From: Dehalococcoidia bacterium
Lineage (GTDB): Bacteria > Chloroflexota > Dehalococcoidia > GIF9 > UBA5620
Direction: 5' to 3'
DNA length: 6,619 nt
Assembly (NCBI GenBank): GCA_016783225.1
Contig: JADHWZ010000116.1
Coordinates: 1-6,619 of the forward strand
The notes under the pieces are model-generated. The model saw nothing but the letters and a program-made list of their open reading frames with translations, had not been told where the DNA came from and made no database searches. Within the stretch, counting starts at the first letter, position 1; each line of letters begins with the position of its first letter. The translations under genes were made by a program, and so were the position numbers. Shown one piece after another: positions 5,364 to 6,619 of the stretch.

Positions 5364-6575
5364 TTATGACGACAGGATGGCTTGGCTAGCACCGTCCACC
5401 AGTAGTCTCCGCAACTCAACCACCATTTCCGGCGTGTCAATCTTCATGGGACACCTCACCTTACACCTGCCACAAGTCAGGCAGGTGTAAGCCACCGCAG
5501 CTGCCTTTTCCACATTATCGCTGAGCATGGCTGCACAGACAGCACCAACCCCCGCAAAATACTTATCTCCAAAATGACCCGCTGTTACCGCAAAGACAGG
5601 GCACTCATAGAGGCATCCACCACACCTCAAACAATAGAGTGCCTGACGCAGTATTGGGTCCCTGGCCAAATTGGTTCTTCCGGCGTCCATGAAGACAACG
5701 TGGAAATCTCTGGGGCCATGTGCCCCATAAGTGGTCACCTTCTCAATATCACCGGTTTTGCTCGGTCCGGATACCAGGCTTACGTAGGAAGGAACAGTGT
5801 AGTTGGCGTATCTCCAGGTTACCTCAGCTACCTTGAAGGCATCGCCAAGCGTTGGGACCAGTTTCTCCATACCAACAAGAGCGATGTGAACCGGTGGGGC
5901 ACCGGTAGCCAAACGTATATTACCCTCATTCTCGATCAGGAATAACGTTCCCGTGTCCGCAGCAACCACGTTAGCACCACTCATACCGATATCCGCCTGG
6001 AAATACTTTTCCCTGAGCAGTCTCCGGGCAGTTGCCACCAATGTGCTTATATCCGGGGGTAAATCCTCTCCCGTAATCTTGGAGAAAAGCCGGGCCACGT
6101 CCTCCTTGGGTACATGAACCGCCGGGGACAGGATGTGCATCGGCCTTGATCCCAGTTTTTGGATGATAAACTCCCCCAGATCAGTTTCGTAAACCTCATT
6201 ACCGTGTTCTTCCAGATGCTCCCGCAAGCCGATCTCCTCTGAGGTCATGCTTTTGCCTTTGACGATTAGTTTGCCACTCCCGACAAGACCATCAATGATA
6301 TTGAGTGCATCATCCACTGTCTTAGCTATGTAGGCTTTTCCCTTGTTTTCCTCGATAGCTTCACACGCCTGCTCGGCCAGTTTCCCCATTTCTCCGAGGG
6401 CTTTCTCCTTTATCTCCCTGACCTCCTCTGCCATCTGGATGGTGTGAGGGAATTTCTTCAAGGCGTTATTGATATTGGTCCTATAGCTCTTGATAGCCCG
6501 CGATAAGGCAAGGCTTATCCTCTCATTGTGAGCCGCAGCCATTAATTCCTTTTTGTAATCTTTGAAAACGGACAT
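5364..6575 (-). CDS. LutB/LldF-like LUD-domain protein with two [4Fe-4S] motifs (short form)
   Basis: This 403-residue cytoplasmic protein joins an N-terminal LUD domain to a C-terminal dicluster ferredoxin module. The LUD core includes ADTGTLFLIENEGNIR and then GMEKLVPTLGDA, typical of LutB/LldF. The cluster motifs are CLRCGGCLYECP (from about residue 315) and CLTCGRCKVRCP (from about 365), each Cys-x2-Cys-x2-Cys-x3-Cys-Pro. In B. subtilis, LutB acts with LutA and LutC to oxidise L-lactate. This protein ends about 27 residues after the second motif, whereas LutB is about 475 residues with a further C-terminal domain, so it is a short version and the substrate is uncertain. The ATG at 6575 is preferred, with GAGG nine bases upstream; a GTG at 6590 would add five residues but has no Shine-Dalgarno. 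The upstream gene ends at 6587, 11 nt before this start, so the two are probably co-transcribed. Confidence 0.85.
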   Translation of the reverse strand: MSVFKDYKKELMAAAHNERISLALSRAIKSYRTNINNALKKFPHTIQMAEEVREIKEKALGEMGKLAEQACEAIEENKGKAYIAKTVDDALNIIDGLVGSGKLIVKGKSMTSEEIGLREHLEEHGNEVYETDLGEFIIQKLGSRPMHILSPAVHVPKEDVARLFSKITGEDLPPDISTLVATARRLLREKYFQADIGMSGANVVAADTGTLFLIENEGNIRLATGAPPVHIALVGMEKLVPTLGDAFKVAEVTWRYANYTVPSYVSLVSGPSKTGDIEKVTTYGAHGPRDFHVVFMDAGRTNLARDPILRQALYCLRCGGCLYECPVFAVTAGHFGDKYFAGVGAVCAAMLSDNVEKAAAVAYTCLTCGRCKVRCPMKIDTPEMVVELRRLLVDGASQAILSS

Positions 6576-6586
6576 CCCCTTAAGCC

Positions 6587-6619
6587 TCACATAGCCATGG
6601 CAATGACTTGAGCCAGGTC
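6587..6619 (-). CDS. 3' end of an upstream gene, product unidentified
   Basis: The last ten codons (DLAQVIAMAM) and a TGA stop of a frame that enters from the right edge are visible. The stop ends 11 nt before the ATG of the LUD-domain protein and overlaps its alternative GTG, which is typical of an operon. In lutABC-type clusters the gene before lutB is the CCG-domain protein LutA/LldE, so that is a reasonable guess, but ten residues cannot show it. Confidence 0.45.
   Translation of the reverse strand, partial: DLAQVIAMAM

Noticed and set aside
5353..5378. Short inverted repeat (GTCAT-AAG-ATGAC) and a TAAAAT box just after the lutB-like stop
   Set aside because: The stem is five pairs with a three-base loop and no T-run, and no -35 match lies at the right distance from TAAAAT, so neither a terminator nor a promoter is supported.

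Overview
All supported genes lie on the minus strand, so transcription runs from the right end of the window to the left. Read that way the order is: the last codons of an unidentified gene, a short LutB-type LUD-domain ferredoxin-like protein, an unrecognised 55-residue small ORF, fumarase alpha subunit (class I, Fe-S), succinate dehydrogenase/fumarate reductase flavoprotein (sdhA), two membrane anchors (sdhC, sdhD), the iron-sulfur subunit (sdhB), fumarase beta subunit, and the N-terminus of a phosphohexomutase. Spacing is tight: several stop/start pairs overlap, and two stop codons are built into the next gene's Shine-Dalgarno. The fumA-to-fumB stretch therefore looks like one operon.

Together the fumarase and SDH genes encode the succinate - fumarate - malate segment of the TCA cycle. 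The flavoprotein and Fe-S protein form the catalytic head. The two three-helix anchors each carry helix I and helix II histidines in the pattern of two-heme (B. subtilis-like) quinone-linked enzymes. This suggests a menaquinone-linked complex that could run as succinate dehydrogenase or fumarate reductase. Direction cannot be read from sequence. The LUD/Fe-S protein upstream points to a second electron-transfer or organic-acid oxidation module (lactate utilisation type), but its partner genes lie outside the window.

The organism looks like a bacterium with moderate GC, oxygen-labile two-subunit fumarase, archaeal/Gram-positive style SDH anchors and LUD proteins. An anaerobic or facultative lineage such as Chloroflexota (Dehalococcoidia-like) fits, but this is inference from gene style, not a database match.

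The main points of interest are the separation of the two fumarase subunit genes by an intact sdh operon, the A-C-D-B order of the sdh genes, the small ORF with an embedded strong inverted repeat ahead of fumA, and a shortened LutB-like protein. There is no gene-free stretch over 300 bases; the longest spacer between large genes (5139-5363, 225 nt) holds the small ORF. I see no tRNA, rRNA, CRISPR, insertion sequence or convincing intrinsic terminator.
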